Assembly: GCA_013214065.1 (NCBI GenBank)
Contig: JABSPK010000003.1
Span: 1-64,000 of the forward strand
Reading direction: 5' to 3'
From: Flavobacteriaceae bacterium
Lineage (GTDB): Bacteria > Bacteroidota > Bacteroidia > Flavobacteriales > Flavobacteriaceae
DNA length: 64,000 nucleotides
Positions 42,771-52,489 of the stretch are shown one piece after another (positions within the stretch are counted from its first letter, which is position 1; each line of letters opens with the position of its first letter). Below the pieces are notes generated by a model. That model was not told the DNA's origin and did no database searches. It saw only the letters and a list, made by a program, of their open reading frames with translations. A program made the translations under genes and the position numbers.

Positions 42771-43688
42771 ATGTCGACACTACAATGGAAAGGGGTGATG
42801 CCCGCGGTGACCACCAAATTCACCGATGATGATCAATTGGATATCAAGGGGTTTGAAAAAAACATCAATGCCCAACTTGACGCTGGGGTACATGCGATAA
42901 TACTTGGGGGCACTTTAGGGGAAGCGAGTACGCTGACCCATGAAGAAAAAAAGCTTTTGACCGAATCTTGCGTCGAGATCGTAAAGGGTCGAGTCCCGGT
43001 TATTTTGAACATCGCCGAACAATCGACCAAAGCTGCGGTAGAAGCTGCTGCGAATGCGCAAGATTATGGTGCCAGTGGCTTGATGATGTTGCCCCCAATG
43101 CGCTACAAATCGACCGATCGTGAAACGGTGGCATATTTTGAGGCAGTGGCTTCCAGTACTGATTTACCCATAATGGTCTATAACAATCCCGTTGATTATA
43201 AAATTGAAGTAACTTTAGATATGTTCGAGACTTTGTTGCGGTACGATACGATACAAGCGGTTAAGGAATCGACGCGTGATATTTCCAACATTTCGCGAAT
43301 CAAGTCCCGTTTCGGGGATAGGCTAAAGGTGTTATGCGGGGTAGATACTTTGGCCCTGGAAAGTCTATTGATGGGCGCTGAAGGCTGGGTGGCCGGCTTG
43401 GTCTGTGCCTTTCCTAAGGAGACCGTCGCCATTTATGAATTGGTCCAAGCGGGTAGGGCTGAGGAAGCCATAGCGATTTACCGTTGGTTTCTTCCGTTAT
43501 TGGAGCTCGATATCAGTCCACAACTGGTGCAGAATATCAAACTTGCCGAAGTAGCCACAGGTATCGGCACTGAGAACGTGCGTCCTCCAAGGCTTCCGCT
43601 AAAAGGAGAGGAAAGGGAACGCGTAGAACGAATTATTGAAACAGGTTTGGCAAATAGACCAAAGTTGCCGGACTATAAAAAGCTATAA
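42771..43688 (+). CDS. DHDPS/NAL family lyase, probable 1-pyrroline-4-hydroxy-2-carboxylate deaminase
   Basis: A 305-residue class I aldolase-fold protein of the dihydrodipicolinate synthase family. Schiff-base Lys is in IQAVKEST (near 165), the catalytic Tyr in MVYNNP (near 137), and the GGTLGEAST substrate loop near 45. In an operon with a hydroxyproline epimerase, an FAD dehydrogenase and an aldehyde dehydrogenase, the expected reaction is deamination and dehydration of 1-pyrroline-4-hydroxy-2-carboxylate to 2-oxoglutarate semialdehyde. True dihydrodipicolinate synthase is unlikely in this context. The stop is immediately followed by the start of the aldehyde dehydrogenase. Confidence 0.88.
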   Translation: MSTLQWKGVMPAVTTKFTDDDQLDIKGFEKNINAQLDAGVHAIILGGTLGEASTLTHEEKKLLTESCVEIVKGRVPVILNIAEQSTKAAVEAAANAQDYGASGLMMLPPMRYKSTDRETVAYFEAVASSTDLPIMVYNNPVDYKIEVTLDMFETLLRYDTIQAVKESTRDISNISRIKSRFGDRLKVLCGVDTLALESLLMGAEGWVAGLVCAFPKETVAIYELVQAGRAEEAIAIYRWFLPLLELDISPQLVQNIKLAEVATGIGTENVRPPRLPLKGEERERVERIIETGLANRPKLPDYKKL

Positions 43689-45278
43689 ATGGGTCAATTA
43701 ACAGGTAAAAACCACATTGGATCGCAACGGTCGTCTGATGGCGAAATTCAATTCACCACCTACGACCCCGTTCAAGATCAAAGTATCGCACAATTATTTA
43801 CTGAAGCCACATCGGCCGAAATCGATTCCGCGGTAGGTTTGGCAAAAGAGGCTATGCACGAATACGGTGCAGTACCTGCCAAGCAAAAAGCGGAATTTTT
43901 GCGGGCGATTGCCGATCAAATCGAACAATTGGGTGACGATTTGATACAGGTGTATTGCCAAGAGACCGGGCTACCGGAAGGCCGTGCCAAAGGGGAACGC
44001 GGCCGGACCATGGGCCAACTGCGGTCCTTTGCCGATTTGGTCGAAAAGGGAAATTGGGTACAAGCGACAATCGATACCGCACAACCTGATCGACAACCCG
44101 TTCCCAAACCCGATTTGAGAAAGATGCGACAACCCTTGGGGCCCGTTGCGGTTTTCGGGGCCAGTAATTTTCCTTTGGCATATTCCACAGCCGGTGGCGA
44201 TACGGCCAGTGCCCTGGCAGCAGGCTGCCCTGTAATTGTGAAAAGCCATCCGATGCACGCGGGTACGGGGGAGTTGGTAGCCAATGCCATCACCAAAGCA
44301 TCGGTGGAGACTGGGATGCCCGCTGGCGTTTTTTCGAATTTGAACAGTAGTGGTATTGAGGTAGGTGTCGCTTTGGTCAATCACCCAGGTATCAAGGCGG
44401 TAGGGTTCACCGGCAGCATCAAAGGAGGTCGTGCCTTGTTCGATTTGGCTTCGAGACGCGACGAACCGATACCTGTATTCGCCGAAATGGGAAGTACCAA
44501 TCCGGTCCTTTTATTGCCGCAAGCCATACGTGAACAAGGCGCCGAATGGGCCAAAAGTTATGCGGCCTCGATTACTTTGGGGGCGGGCCAATTCTGTACC
44601 AACCCTGGTTTGTTGTTCGGTTTGAAGGGATCGGATTTGGATGCCTTTATTACCGACTTGTCGGAAGCCATAGTAACCATCGATCCAAGTTGTATGTTGC
44701 ACCCCAACATCAAGCGGAATTACCAACGCAATAAAGCGGAAGTACAAGCGCAAAACGGGGTAACCGTAGTCGCTGAATACACTACCGATGTCCCACCGAA
44801 TTCAGCACAGCAAGTGGTAGTCAAAGTTTCAGGAGAGGCCTTTATCAACAACCCCAAACTACATCAAGAAGTTTTCGGTCCTTTTTCCATGGTAGTCGCC
44901 TTCGATGACCACGAACAAATGCGAACCGCCATCGATCGGTTAGAGGGTCAATTGACAGGAACGATCCTCGGCAATGCCGAAGAACTGGAAACCTATGGTG
45001 CCCTGGTCAATGCGTTGAAAAGTAGGGTAGGGCGGTTGATATTCAATGGAGTGCCCACAGGTGTGGAAGTGTGCCCATCGATGCATCACGGCGGACCATA
45101 TCCGGCCTCAACGGATAGCCGTTTTACCGCAGTGGGTATCCATGCGATCGATCGTTGGACCCGGCCCGTGAGTTTCCAAAACTGGCCCGATTCCGCCTTA
45201 CCGAAAGAATTAAGGGATGCCAATCCCATGGGCATTACACGTCTCGTAAATGGGGAATTAACCACTAAAGCATTGTAA
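43689..45278 (+). CDS. Aldehyde dehydrogenase, probable 2-oxoglutarate semialdehyde dehydrogenase
   Basis: A 529-residue NADP-type aldehyde dehydrogenase. The cofactor region has FGASNFPLAYSTAGGD, the catalytic Glu is in VFAEMGSTNP and the nucleophilic Cys in GAGQFCTNPG (near residue 303). The length and the FGASNFP motif match the 2,5-dioxovalerate dehydrogenase group, which oxidises 2-oxoglutarate semialdehyde to 2-oxoglutarate, the last step of hydroxyproline use. No gap separates it from the lyase gene, and its stop overlaps the next start as TAATG. Confidence 0.92.
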   Translation: MGQLTGKNHIGSQRSSDGEIQFTTYDPVQDQSIAQLFTEATSAEIDSAVGLAKEAMHEYGAVPAKQKAEFLRAIADQIEQLGDDLIQVYCQETGLPEGRAKGERGRTMGQLRSFADLVEKGNWVQATIDTAQPDRQPVPKPDLRKMRQPLGPVAVFGASNFPLAYSTAGGDTASALAAGCPVIVKSHPMHAGTGELVANAITKASVETGMPAGVFSNLNSSGIEVGVALVNHPGIKAVGFTGSIKGGRALFDLASRRDEPIPVFAEMGSTNPVLLLPQAIREQGAEWAKSYAASITLGAGQFCTNPGLLFGLKGSDLDAFITDLSEAIVTIDPSCMLHPNIKRNYQRNKAEVQAQNGVTVVAEYTTDVPPNSAQQVVVKVSGEAFINNPKLHQEVFGPFSMVVAFDDHEQMRTAIDRLEGQLTGTILGNAEELETYGALVNALKSRVGRLIFNGVPTGVEVCPSMHHGGPYPASTDSRFTAVGIHAIDRWTRPVSFQNWPDSALPKELRDANPMGITRLVNGELTTKAL

Positions 45279-46996
45279 TGGGACGCATGTTGACCGGACT
45301 TGTTTTGGTATATCTGTTTTTCGGTTGCACGACATCCGAACCGGAAGCATCACAGGTGCTGGCTGGGGTTATTGCGGACTATGAGGATTTCAAGGTCTAC
45401 GATAGGGAAGAATACCCCTTGGGTCTGCATACCGACAGTATCTATCGGATCGAACGGGACGCGGCAAGAAGTTGGCTGGATCGATTGGATATCATCAATG
45501 GGGATGACCTGTCGGAAACCGAATGGATTTCTTGGGAAATGCTGCGATTTATTCTAAAGAATGAACTCAATGCCTATGACTTCGGGATGCATTTCAACCC
45601 CATACAATCCGATCAAGGGTTTCATCTCAACTTGAATTACAGGATCCGCCCTTTGCTTTCCGAAACCGATGCCGAACGTTATCTCAAGCTATTGGCGGCG
45701 ATACCCGCCTACACCGAACAACACTTTACCCTGCTCCGTAAAGGTTTGGAAATGGGAATCTCGCAGCCGAAAGTGATTTTCGAAGGCTATGCGTCCACCT
45801 ACGACACCCATATCCTTAGCGATGCATCCAAAAGCGCTTTTTTCACAACCTTTGAATCGCTACCCGAAACAATATCAGTACAAAAACAAGATTCGTTAAA
45901 GGAAGTAGCCTTACAAAGGATCGCTAACGATGTAGTTCCCTCGTTCAAAAAGATAAAGCGGTTTTTCGAAGAGGAGTATATCCCAAAGACGCGCGATGCC
46001 ATCGGGGTTTCCGCAACCCCTAATGGAAGGGAATTTTACCAAAACCGAATCGATTATTACACCACTTCCGAGGCGTACGATGCAGATAAGATCCATCAAC
46101 TCGGTTTGGCCGAGGTCAAACGTATCCGAGGTGAATTGGAGGAGATCATCGCCGATTTGGGTTTTACGGACGGTTTCGATGCTTTTTTGGGGTTTTTACG
46201 GACCGACCCGCAGTTTTATGCTGAAACGGGGGATGCATTGTTGATGCACGCACGTAATATCGCCAAGAAAATCGATGCGCAATTGCCCAAGTATTTCAAG
46301 ACACTGCCTAGAAAACCGTATGGGGTGATCAAGGTCCCCGATGCCATAGCACCCAAGTATACCGGTGGCCGGTATTCAGGTACTTCAAAAGATACCGAAC
46401 CAGGATATTATTTGGTCAATACCTACAAGTTGAACAGTAGACCCCTATATGTTTTGCCTTCATTGACCGCCCATGAAGCGGTTCCTGGACACCACCTACA
46501 AGGTGCGTTGAACTTGGAAATGGGTGATAGTATCCCCAACTTCAGAAAGCGAACCTACCTTTCCGCTTATGGTGAGGGTTGGGCGCTGTATACCGAATTC
46601 TTGGCTGACGAAATGGGTATCTATGAGACGCCTTATGAGCAATTCGGAAAACTGACGTATGAAATGTGGCGGGCTTGCCGTTTGGTGGTCGATACCGGTA
46701 TCCATGCCAAAGGTTGGTCGAAACAACAAGTACTCGATTTCATGTTGGCGAACACGGCCTTGTCGGTCCATGAGGTCAATACCGAAACGGATCGATACAT
46801 CGCTTGGCCCGGACAGGCCCTTTCGTATAAGATCGGGGAATTGAAAATCAGGGAACTCAGAACGAATGCCGAATCCCAAATGGGAAGCGGGTTCGACATC
46901 CGGGAATTCCATGAAATCGTATTGGAACAAGGTACGGTTACCCTCCCTATTTTGGAACGACGCATTAGAACCTATATGAACTCCAATAAAGACTGA
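45278..46996 (+). CDS. DUF885 family metallopeptidase-like lipoprotein
   Basis: A 572-residue protein of the DUF885 family, helical zinc peptidase-like enzymes. The metal motif is HEAVPGHHLQ (near residue 400), with a downstream Glu in LSAYGEGWALYTE. The N-terminus is a short lipoprotein signal with Cys17 in LFFGC, so it works outside the cytoplasm, unlike its operon neighbours. The ATG overlaps the aldehyde dehydrogenase stop by one base and the epimerase starts two bases after its stop, so it is an integral member of the hydroxyproline operon. Release of hydroxyproline from peptides is the natural guess. Confidence 0.88.
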   Translation: MGRMLTGLVLVYLFFGCTTSEPEASQVLAGVIADYEDFKVYDREEYPLGLHTDSIYRIERDAARSWLDRLDIINGDDLSETEWISWEMLRFILKNELNAYDFGMHFNPIQSDQGFHLNLNYRIRPLLSETDAERYLKLLAAIPAYTEQHFTLLRKGLEMGISQPKVIFEGYASTYDTHILSDASKSAFFTTFESLPETISVQKQDSLKEVALQRIANDVVPSFKKIKRFFEEEYIPKTRDAIGVSATPNGREFYQNRIDYYTTSEAYDADKIHQLGLAEVKRIRGELEEIIADLGFTDGFDAFLGFLRTDPQFYAETGDALLMHARNIAKKIDAQLPKYFKTLPRKPYGVIKVPDAIAPKYTGGRYSGTSKDTEPGYYLVNTYKLNSRPLYVLPSLTAHEAVPGHHLQGALNLEMGDSIPNFRKRTYLSAYGEGWALYTEFLADEMGIYETPYEQFGKLTYEMWRACRLVVDTGIHAKGWSKQQVLDFMLANTALSVHEVNTETDRYIAWPGQALSYKIGELKIRELRTNAESQMGSGFDIREFHEIVLEQGTVTLPILERRIRTYMNSNKD

Positions 46997-46998
46997 AT

Positions 46999-48009
46999 AT
47001 GGCTGCATCGGTTTTCGAATGTCTTGACGGACATACCTGTGGCAACCCCGTTAGGTTGGTGGCCAAAGGAGGGCCCCATTTGATCGGTAACGACATGAGT
47101 GAAAAGCGGCAGTATTTCATGCAGCACTATGACTGGATACGCAAGGGATTGATGTACGAGCCCCGCGGCCACGATATGATGAGCGGGAGTATCCTCTATC
47201 CGCCCCATGACAAAGAAAACGATGTCGCGGTCTTGTTTATCGAGACCAGCGGCTGCCTGCCCATGTGTGGTCATGGTACCATAGGTACGATAACCATGGC
47301 TATTGAAAATGATCTGATCACACCGAAGGTAAAGGGACAGGTACGGCTGGAAACCCCGGCAGGATTGGTGATCATCGCTTACCATCGCCCAGAACACAAG
47401 GTCGAATGGGTACGGTTGACCAATGTCAAAAGCTACCTTGCCGCAGAGGCACTTGAAATCGACTCACCCCATTTAGGGCCTGTGACCTTTGATGTCGCTT
47501 ATGGGGGTAATTTTTACGCTATTATCGATCCCCAGACCAACTTCGGGGGACTACAGCACCATACCGCTGCTGAATTGATCCAATATTCCCAAAAACTACG
47601 CGACCTCATCAATGGACGCTATCCTGATCGGTTCATACACCCAGAGAACGACACGATCAATGGCGTGTCCCATATGCTTTGGACAGGAAGCGTTTTGGAC
47701 GAGCGCTCATCGGGTAGGAATGCGGTTTTCTATGGGGACAAGGCTATTGATCGATCGCCTTGCGGCACGGGTACCTCGGCCCGAATGGCGCAATTGCATG
47801 CCAAAGGCTTGTTGCGGCCCAAAGAAGCGTATGTACACGAGAGTTACATCGGATCGACCTTTATCGGACGGGTTGAGGAAACGACTACCATCGGTAACCG
47901 TCCGGCCATTATACCCAGCGTACAAGGATGGGCGAAGGCCTATGGACGGAACACCATAACGATCGATCCTGAGGACGACCCTTTTGCATACGGATTTCAA
48001 GTGATTTGA
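46999..48009 (+). CDS. 4-hydroxyproline 2-epimerase (proline racemase family)
   Basis: Converts trans-4-hydroxy-L-proline to cis-4-hydroxy-D-proline with two active-site thiols and no cofactor. The 336 residues match the family. Both catalytic cysteines are present: Cys90 in PMCGHGTIGT and Cys255 in DRSPCGTGTSA, so it is an epimerase/racemase rather than the dehydratase variant, in which the second Cys is replaced. It lies two bases after the DUF885 gene and one base before the FAD oxidoreductase, which would use its product. Confidence 0.94.
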   Translation: MAASVFECLDGHTCGNPVRLVAKGGPHLIGNDMSEKRQYFMQHYDWIRKGLMYEPRGHDMMSGSILYPPHDKENDVAVLFIETSGCLPMCGHGTIGTITMAIENDLITPKVKGQVRLETPAGLVIIAYHRPEHKVEWVRLTNVKSYLAAEALEIDSPHLGPVTFDVAYGGNFYAIIDPQTNFGGLQHHTAAELIQYSQKLRDLINGRYPDRFIHPENDTINGVSHMLWTGSVLDERSSGRNAVFYGDKAIDRSPCGTGTSARMAQLHAKGLLRPKEAYVHESYIGSTFIGRVEETTTIGNRPAIIPSVQGWAKAYGRNTITIDPEDDPFAYGFQVI

Positions 48010-48010
48010 T

Positions 48011-49261
48011 ATGGGAAAACAACTGCTGATCATTGGAGGAGGTATCGTTGGGCTGTCGACGGCCTACTATGCCCATAAAGCAGGGCACGAGGTGACCTTG
48101 ATCGAAAAATCGAATGGATCTCATGGCGCTTCCCATGTCAATGCAGGGTATTTGACACCCAGTCATATCATCCCATTGGCCGCCCCGGGAATGATCAATC
48201 AAGGATTGCGGTATATGTTCGATTCTAGCAGTCCGTTTTATATGAAACCCCGATTGGATGCCGATTTCTTGAAGTGGGCCTGGTATTTTAAAAAGTCCGC
48301 CACCAAATCCAAAGTCGAAAAGGCCATTCCCGTGATAAAGGATATCAATATATTGAGCCGTGAATTGTTCATGGATATCAAAGATTCCGGGGAATTAGGT
48401 GATTTTCATTTGGAGCGAAAAGGGTTGCTCATGATGTACAAGACGGGGAAAGCTAGGGATCACGAACTCGAGGTGGCCCAAAAAGCCCGGTTTTTGGGGC
48501 TGGAGGTCAATGAATTGGATGCTTCGGCGCTTCGTGCTATGGAACCTGGAGTAGCCCAAGACGTGAAAGGCGCAATCCATTACGAATGCGATGGTCATAT
48601 GAGTCCGAACCAGTTCATGGATAAAATGCGGACCTACCTCAATTCGGAAGGAATCGCCATGCACTATGATGAGGAAGTCATCGAATTGTTAAAAGACACA
48701 GATCGCGTTGTCGAGGTGGTCACCACAAAGGATCGGTATCGGCCTGAGGCCGTGGTCTTGGCATCTGGGGTTTGGTCGACCAAGGTCTTAAAGCAGTTGG
48801 GGGTACGATTGCCCCTTGAGGCCGGCAAAGGATATCGTATCAACGTGGAACGAGAGACCGGCATCCGTATGCCCGCGATTCTTATGGAAGCCAAAATGGC
48901 GGTGACCCCAATGCAAGGATTTACCCGTTTTGCCGGCACAATGGAGTTTTCAGGAATCAACCACCACATTCGACAAGAACGGGTCGATGCCATCGCCCGA
49001 GGCGCGGAATACTACTATAGCGATTTGGAAATTTCGGAATCGGACAAGGCCAAAGCGGCCTGTGGCTTGCGCCCCGTCTCCCCTGACGGACTGCCTTACA
49101 TTGGTACACCGGATCATTTAGAAAACCTCTACATCGCAGCGGGCCATGCAATGATGGGTTGGAGCTTGGGACCAGCGACGGGTAAATTGATAGCGGAACT
49201 CCTTTCAGGAAGAGCAACAAGTATGGACCTAAACCCCTTTTCGCCAAATCGCCGCTTCTAA
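48011..49261 (+). CDS. FAD-dependent D-amino acid dehydrogenase-like, probable D-hydroxyproline dehydrogenase
   Basis: A 416-residue DadA-type flavoenzyme: the FAD-binding GGGIVGLSTAYYA starts at residue 8, and GLRPVSPDGLPYIG and AGHAMMGWSLGPATG near the C-terminus match the D-amino acid dehydrogenase family. In this operon it should oxidise cis-4-hydroxy-D-proline to 1-pyrroline-4-hydroxy-2-carboxylate, passing electrons to the respiratory chain. It is the last gene of the operon. The nearest alternative substrate is D-proline or another D-amino acid. Confidence 0.92.
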   Translation: MGKQLLIIGGGIVGLSTAYYAHKAGHEVTLIEKSNGSHGASHVNAGYLTPSHIIPLAAPGMINQGLRYMFDSSSPFYMKPRLDADFLKWAWYFKKSATKSKVEKAIPVIKDINILSRELFMDIKDSGELGDFHLERKGLLMMYKTGKARDHELEVAQKARFLGLEVNELDASALRAMEPGVAQDVKGAIHYECDGHMSPNQFMDKMRTYLNSEGIAMHYDEEVIELLKDTDRVVEVVTTKDRYRPEAVVLASGVWSTKVLKQLGVRLPLEAGKGYRINVERETGIRMPAILMEAKMAVTPMQGFTRFAGTMEFSGINHHIRQERVDAIARGAEYYYSDLEISESDKAKAACGLRPVSPDGLPYIGTPDHLENLYIAAGHAMMGWSLGPATGKLIAELLSGRATSMDLNPFSPNRRF

Positions 49262-49340
49262 AACACGCTCCACATTAAATTTTCGTTGTTTGGCACTGCT
49301 TTTGCTTTTAATTTGAGAGTATACCTGCTAATTTTGCATC

Positions 49341-50258
49341 ATGGTAAAACACTACGTCGGCTTATTGGTTTGTTTTGCTTCGGTTATGATGCAGGCTCAA
49401 GACCTCAAGTTGTTCACCCTTCAGGATTTTGACTTGAACGGGGCCGTTAAAGAGTGTGAAGTGGTTACCGATTATGGACGCGAGATCTTTAGTTTCGATA
49501 GCATCGGCCGGTTGGAGAAGGTGGTGACCAAATACAATCAGGAAGATCAAGATATTACCAGCTATCGCTATACGGATGCCTTTTTGATCGAGAAGCGTCT
49601 TGAAAGTTACAAAAACGGGGTTCTTGATCCATCTACCTCAATGGTCAACCTGTATGAAGTCGATTCCAGTGAAGTGATGATGGTACACGAACGTATTCTG
49701 TCATTGGATAAGGAGTTTTATGAAGAACAGCGTTATTTCTATGACGATCAAGGAAGGCTTGCTCGGATCATTACCTCGCATGAAAACGCCGTCGATGAAA
49801 TGGTCATAGCCTACGAGGCGTACAAAGGTGAAACAACGAAAACCTATGTGTTGAACGGAACCATTTTAAAATCGATCCGAAAATCGACACGATCTCGCAG
49901 CGGAAATACCTTCACGGTCACTTTGACCAAAGATTTTGTGGATGGTGAACCTTCTTTGGCGGTAGAAGAGCGCTTTGATACGGAAGGGAAGTTGATCAGC
50001 AAGGAATCCTTTGGTTATGATCGAAAATCACAACAATTCGTTTCTCAAGAAATAGAACGGTATTCTTATGATACCGATGGTTTTCTTGCCGAGTCGGAAA
50101 ACCAAGTGGGCAATGCCCGATCTTCAAAGGCCTTTATTTTTCAATTCGATGACCATAGTGAGAAGAATTGGGTAAAAAAAATCACTACCCCCGATAACAC
50201 CTATATAACCCGAAGGATTACCTACTATCCTGAAGAGACTACCGCTGAGGAAGACTAA
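49341..50258 (+). CDS. Exported protein with YD-like repeats, unknown function
   Basis: A 305-residue secreted protein with a signal peptide ending near MMQAQ. The body is a series of beta hairpins with the pattern YxxDxxGRLxxI (FSFDSIGRLEKV, YFYDDQGRLARI, ERFDTEGKLISK, YSYDTDGFLAES), reminiscent of RHS/YD repeats in degenerate form. No enzyme motif is seen. A TAATTTTG box at 49329-49336 is too close to the ATG to serve as its promoter unless the transcript is leaderless. Its stop shares the bases CTAA with the convergent hydrolase gene. Confidence 0.7.
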   Translation: MVKHYVGLLVCFASVMMQAQDLKLFTLQDFDLNGAVKECEVVTDYGREIFSFDSIGRLEKVVTKYNQEDQDITSYRYTDAFLIEKRLESYKNGVLDPSTSMVNLYEVDSSEVMMVHERILSLDKEFYEEQRYFYDDQGRLARIITSHENAVDEMVIAYEAYKGETTKTYVLNGTILKSIRKSTRSRSGNTFTVTLTKDFVDGEPSLAVEERFDTEGKLISKESFGYDRKSQQFVSQEIERYSYDTDGFLAESENQVGNARSSKAFIFQFDDHSEKNWVKKITTPDNTYITRRITYYPEETTAEED

Positions 50259-50923
50259 ACGTCATTTCCATCCCGATCCGTTGTGACAAGCTGTTGGACC
50301 AATTCTATTTTAACCTCGTGCCCGCCTTCAAATTCGATAAGTTGGGCTGTCTCACCGAATAGTTCGGTAACCCGTTCTCCCTGTTCCAACAATCGGTCAG
50401 GGGTCAAATAGGGGTCTTGTGAGCCATAAATGACCTTTACTACCGACGTCCCTCTTAAAAAAGCAAGGTCTTCGGCTTTTAGCTCCCTTGGGATACCACC
50501 GGCATACAAGACTAACTGCTTTACGCTCAACTGACGGTGGGCCAACCAACGCAAGGCTATGGAAACACCCTGCGAAAACCCGAAAACGACCAGTCTCGCA
50601 TTGGCTGGCCATTGCTCGTTCTCGAAAACCGCATCGAGGTAGCGATTGACATTGGTGATTTCTTGATGGGTATCCTCCTTGGTCAACCAACTGGCACCCA
50701 CATATCGATAGGAGTCGTTCAAATAATATTTCGCCGGTGCTTGGGGTGCGACCACGTAATTGGTCTCAGGGTCAAGCGTTTTGAAGTACTTTAAAAAATA
50801 CCGGCTCAAATACCCGATGCCGTGGAAAACGACCCAAATGTGGGTGGTCTTCGCGCTCAACCGGTTTAAGGTTTCGTATGAATTGACTGTGGTGTAACCT
50901 ACGGTTTTCTTGAGATGATCCAT
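50255..50923 (-). CDS. Alpha/beta hydrolase (carboxylesterase/phospholipase type)
   Basis: A 222-residue single-domain alpha/beta hydrolase. The nucleophile elbow is GFSQG (near residue 115), the acid is probably Asp in YGSQDPYL, and the His is in EGGHEV near the end, the pattern of the Abhydrolase_2 (YpfH, carboxylesterase) group. It has no signal peptide. It is divergent from the thioesterase that starts the menaquinone locus, and a menH-like function (also an alpha/beta hydrolase) is conceivable. However, the GFSQG elbow and overall pattern fit an esterase better. Confidence 0.85.
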   Translation of the reverse strand: MDHLKKTVGYTTVNSYETLNRLSAKTTHIWVVFHGIGYLSRYFLKYFKTLDPETNYVVAPQAPAKYYLNDSYRYVGASWLTKEDTHQEITNVNRYLDAVFENEQWPANARLVVFGFSQGVSIALRWLAHRQLSVKQLVLYAGGIPRELKAEDLAFLRGTSVVKVIYGSQDPYLTPDRLLEQGERVTELFGETAQLIEFEGGHEVKIELVQQLVTTDRDGNDV

Positions 50924-50983
50924 ATTCTAAATGTAGGGGCATTTTTTGTTTTCGGAATACGTAATTTTACAAAAAAGAAGCGC

Positions 50984-51409
50984 ATGCAAGATCCTAAGGA
51001 AAAAATTTTAGTGGTTTGTAACGCCATTCGCAAAGGCACACTGATGGAAACCCTCGATATCGAATACGTAGATGTTGGGGAAAACTATCTGATTGCCCGT
51101 ATGCCGGTTTCTCCCAAAGTGCACCAACCAGACGGGGTACTCCATGGTGGAGCGACGGTCGCCCTTGCCGAGAGTGTCGGAAGTGCCGCATCTTATGTGT
51201 TTCTCGATGGCAATTCTTTCTTTGTTCGGGGTATCGAGATCGCGGCCAACCATGTTCGTTCCATTCGCGATGGTTTCGTTTACGCTCGGGCTTCCATCCT
51301 GCACAAGGGGAAGACCACCCAACTTTGGGAAATCAAGGTGACGAATGATGAGGGCGAGTTGATTTCAAACTGCAAACTAACGACGATTGCGCTCCCCAAG
51401 AAAAATTGA
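50984..51409 (+). CDS. PaaI-type hotdog thioesterase (candidate DHNA-CoA thioesterase)
   Basis: A 141-residue hotdog-fold thioesterase with the helix motif DGVLHGGATVALAES (near 50), where the Asp/His and Glu of the active site sit, as in PaaI/YbgC and EntH-like enzymes. Starting the menaquinone locus, 10 bases before the menF start, it is likely the thioesterase that releases 1,4-dihydroxy-2-naphthoate from its CoA ester. The start is ATG 50984; the upstream frame is not conserved. Confidence 0.85.
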   Translation: MQDPKEKILVVCNAIRKGTLMETLDIEYVDVGENYLIARMPVSPKVHQPDGVLHGGATVALAESVGSAASYVFLDGNSFFVRGIEIAANHVRSIRDGFVYARASILHKGKTTQLWEIKVTNDEGELISNCKLTTIALPKKN

Positions 51410-51419
51410 GTTTGAAGGC

Positions 51420-52442
51420 ATGATCGCCAAGGCGATGGAGCAACTGCAACTGCGGTTACCTTTTGTCTTGTACAGTAAACCTGCCACCGATGAGGTCAAA
51501 GCGCTGTTGCAACATGACGCGGGCTACCGCAGGGAAGTGGATTCAAGGTTCGTGTTCGCTCCCTTTCAGCAAAAAGGGGACAAAATCCATTTCAGACCCG
51601 ATGATTCATTGACCTCCTCCTATCAAGGCGCTACACTTCCGCTCGCACCTATGGATTTGAGAGAGGAGGAGGGTAAGGAGGCCTACCGAACGGTCGTAAC
51701 TGCGGCAATAGACCAAATCCGTTCAGAAGATTTGGAAAAGGTCGTGCTCTCCCGAAGAATCGATGGACGCGAAGGCCCTGATGTATTCACCTCGTTCAGG
51801 AAAGCCTTGGCTACCTATCCTGAGACTTTCGTTTATCTGGTATACCACCCTAAAATCGGATGTTGGCTTGGGGCAACTCCCGAACAATTCGTTCATATCG
51901 AAAAAGGGGAATTGCGAACGGTGGCCCTAGCAGGTACCTTAGCTTATAACGAAGGGGAATCACCGAACTGGTCGCCCAAAGAAAGCTATGAACAACAGGT
52001 GGTCACCGACTATATCGTAAACAGCCTTGGCCAACAGCTCGAAACCATTTCGGTCGCTCCGGTTGCCTCGGTACGCGCCGGAAGTCTTTGGCATTTGAAG
52101 ACGGTCATCAACGCAAAACTTGAACCACAAACCGATTTGGAGGCTTTGATCGATGCCCTACATCCGACACCAGCGGTCTGCGGGTTGCCTAAAGCCGATG
52201 CCTATCGCTTTATCGAAAGGTACGAAAACCACGACAGGGAATACTATACCGGCTACCTTGGGGAACTTCAGCCCACTTCCGACATCGAAGCCTCGCTTTA
52301 TGTGAATCTGCGCTGTATGAAGCACAACGGGAACACCTATTCGATATTCGTTGGAGGAGGAATCACCAACGAATCGGATCCTGACCAAGAATGGATCGAG
52401 ACCCAAGAGAAAAGTAAGGTCATGCTACGACTACTGAATTAG
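51420..52442 (+). CDS. menF: Isochorismate synthase (chorismate-binding)
   Basis: Converts chorismate to isochorismate, the first step of menaquinone synthesis. The 340-residue product is shorter than E. coli MenF because it lacks part of the N-terminal region, as is usual in Bacteroidota. The conserved LEKVVLSRRI, the GATPEQF loop, the acidic SYEQQV helix and the C-terminal GYLGEL and SIFVGGGIT blocks are visible. The ATG at 51420 is preferred over a TTG at 51387 that would overlap the thioesterase gene. MenD follows 47 bases on. Confidence 0.92.
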   Translation: MIAKAMEQLQLRLPFVLYSKPATDEVKALLQHDAGYRREVDSRFVFAPFQQKGDKIHFRPDDSLTSSYQGATLPLAPMDLREEEGKEAYRTVVTAAIDQIRSEDLEKVVLSRRIDGREGPDVFTSFRKALATYPETFVYLVYHPKIGCWLGATPEQFVHIEKGELRTVALAGTLAYNEGESPNWSPKESYEQQVVTDYIVNSLGQQLETISVAPVASVRAGSLWHLKTVINAKLEPQTDLEALIDALHPTPAVCGLPKADAYRFIERYENHDREYYTGYLGELQPTSDIEASLYVNLRCMKHNGNTYSIFVGGGITNESDPDQEWIETQEKSKVMLRLLN

Positions 52443-52489
52443 ATCATTTCGATTGGTGGCCGGTCGCATTCGTCGTATTTTTGTAGCGT

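Noticed and set aside
46496-47008. 170-codon minus-strand frame under the DUF885 gene
   Set aside because: Shadow frame opposite an intact operon gene; no start context or conserved features.
49329-49336. TAATTTTG before the YD-repeat protein as its promoter
   Set aside because: It ends four bases before the ATG, so transcription would start at or after the start codon.
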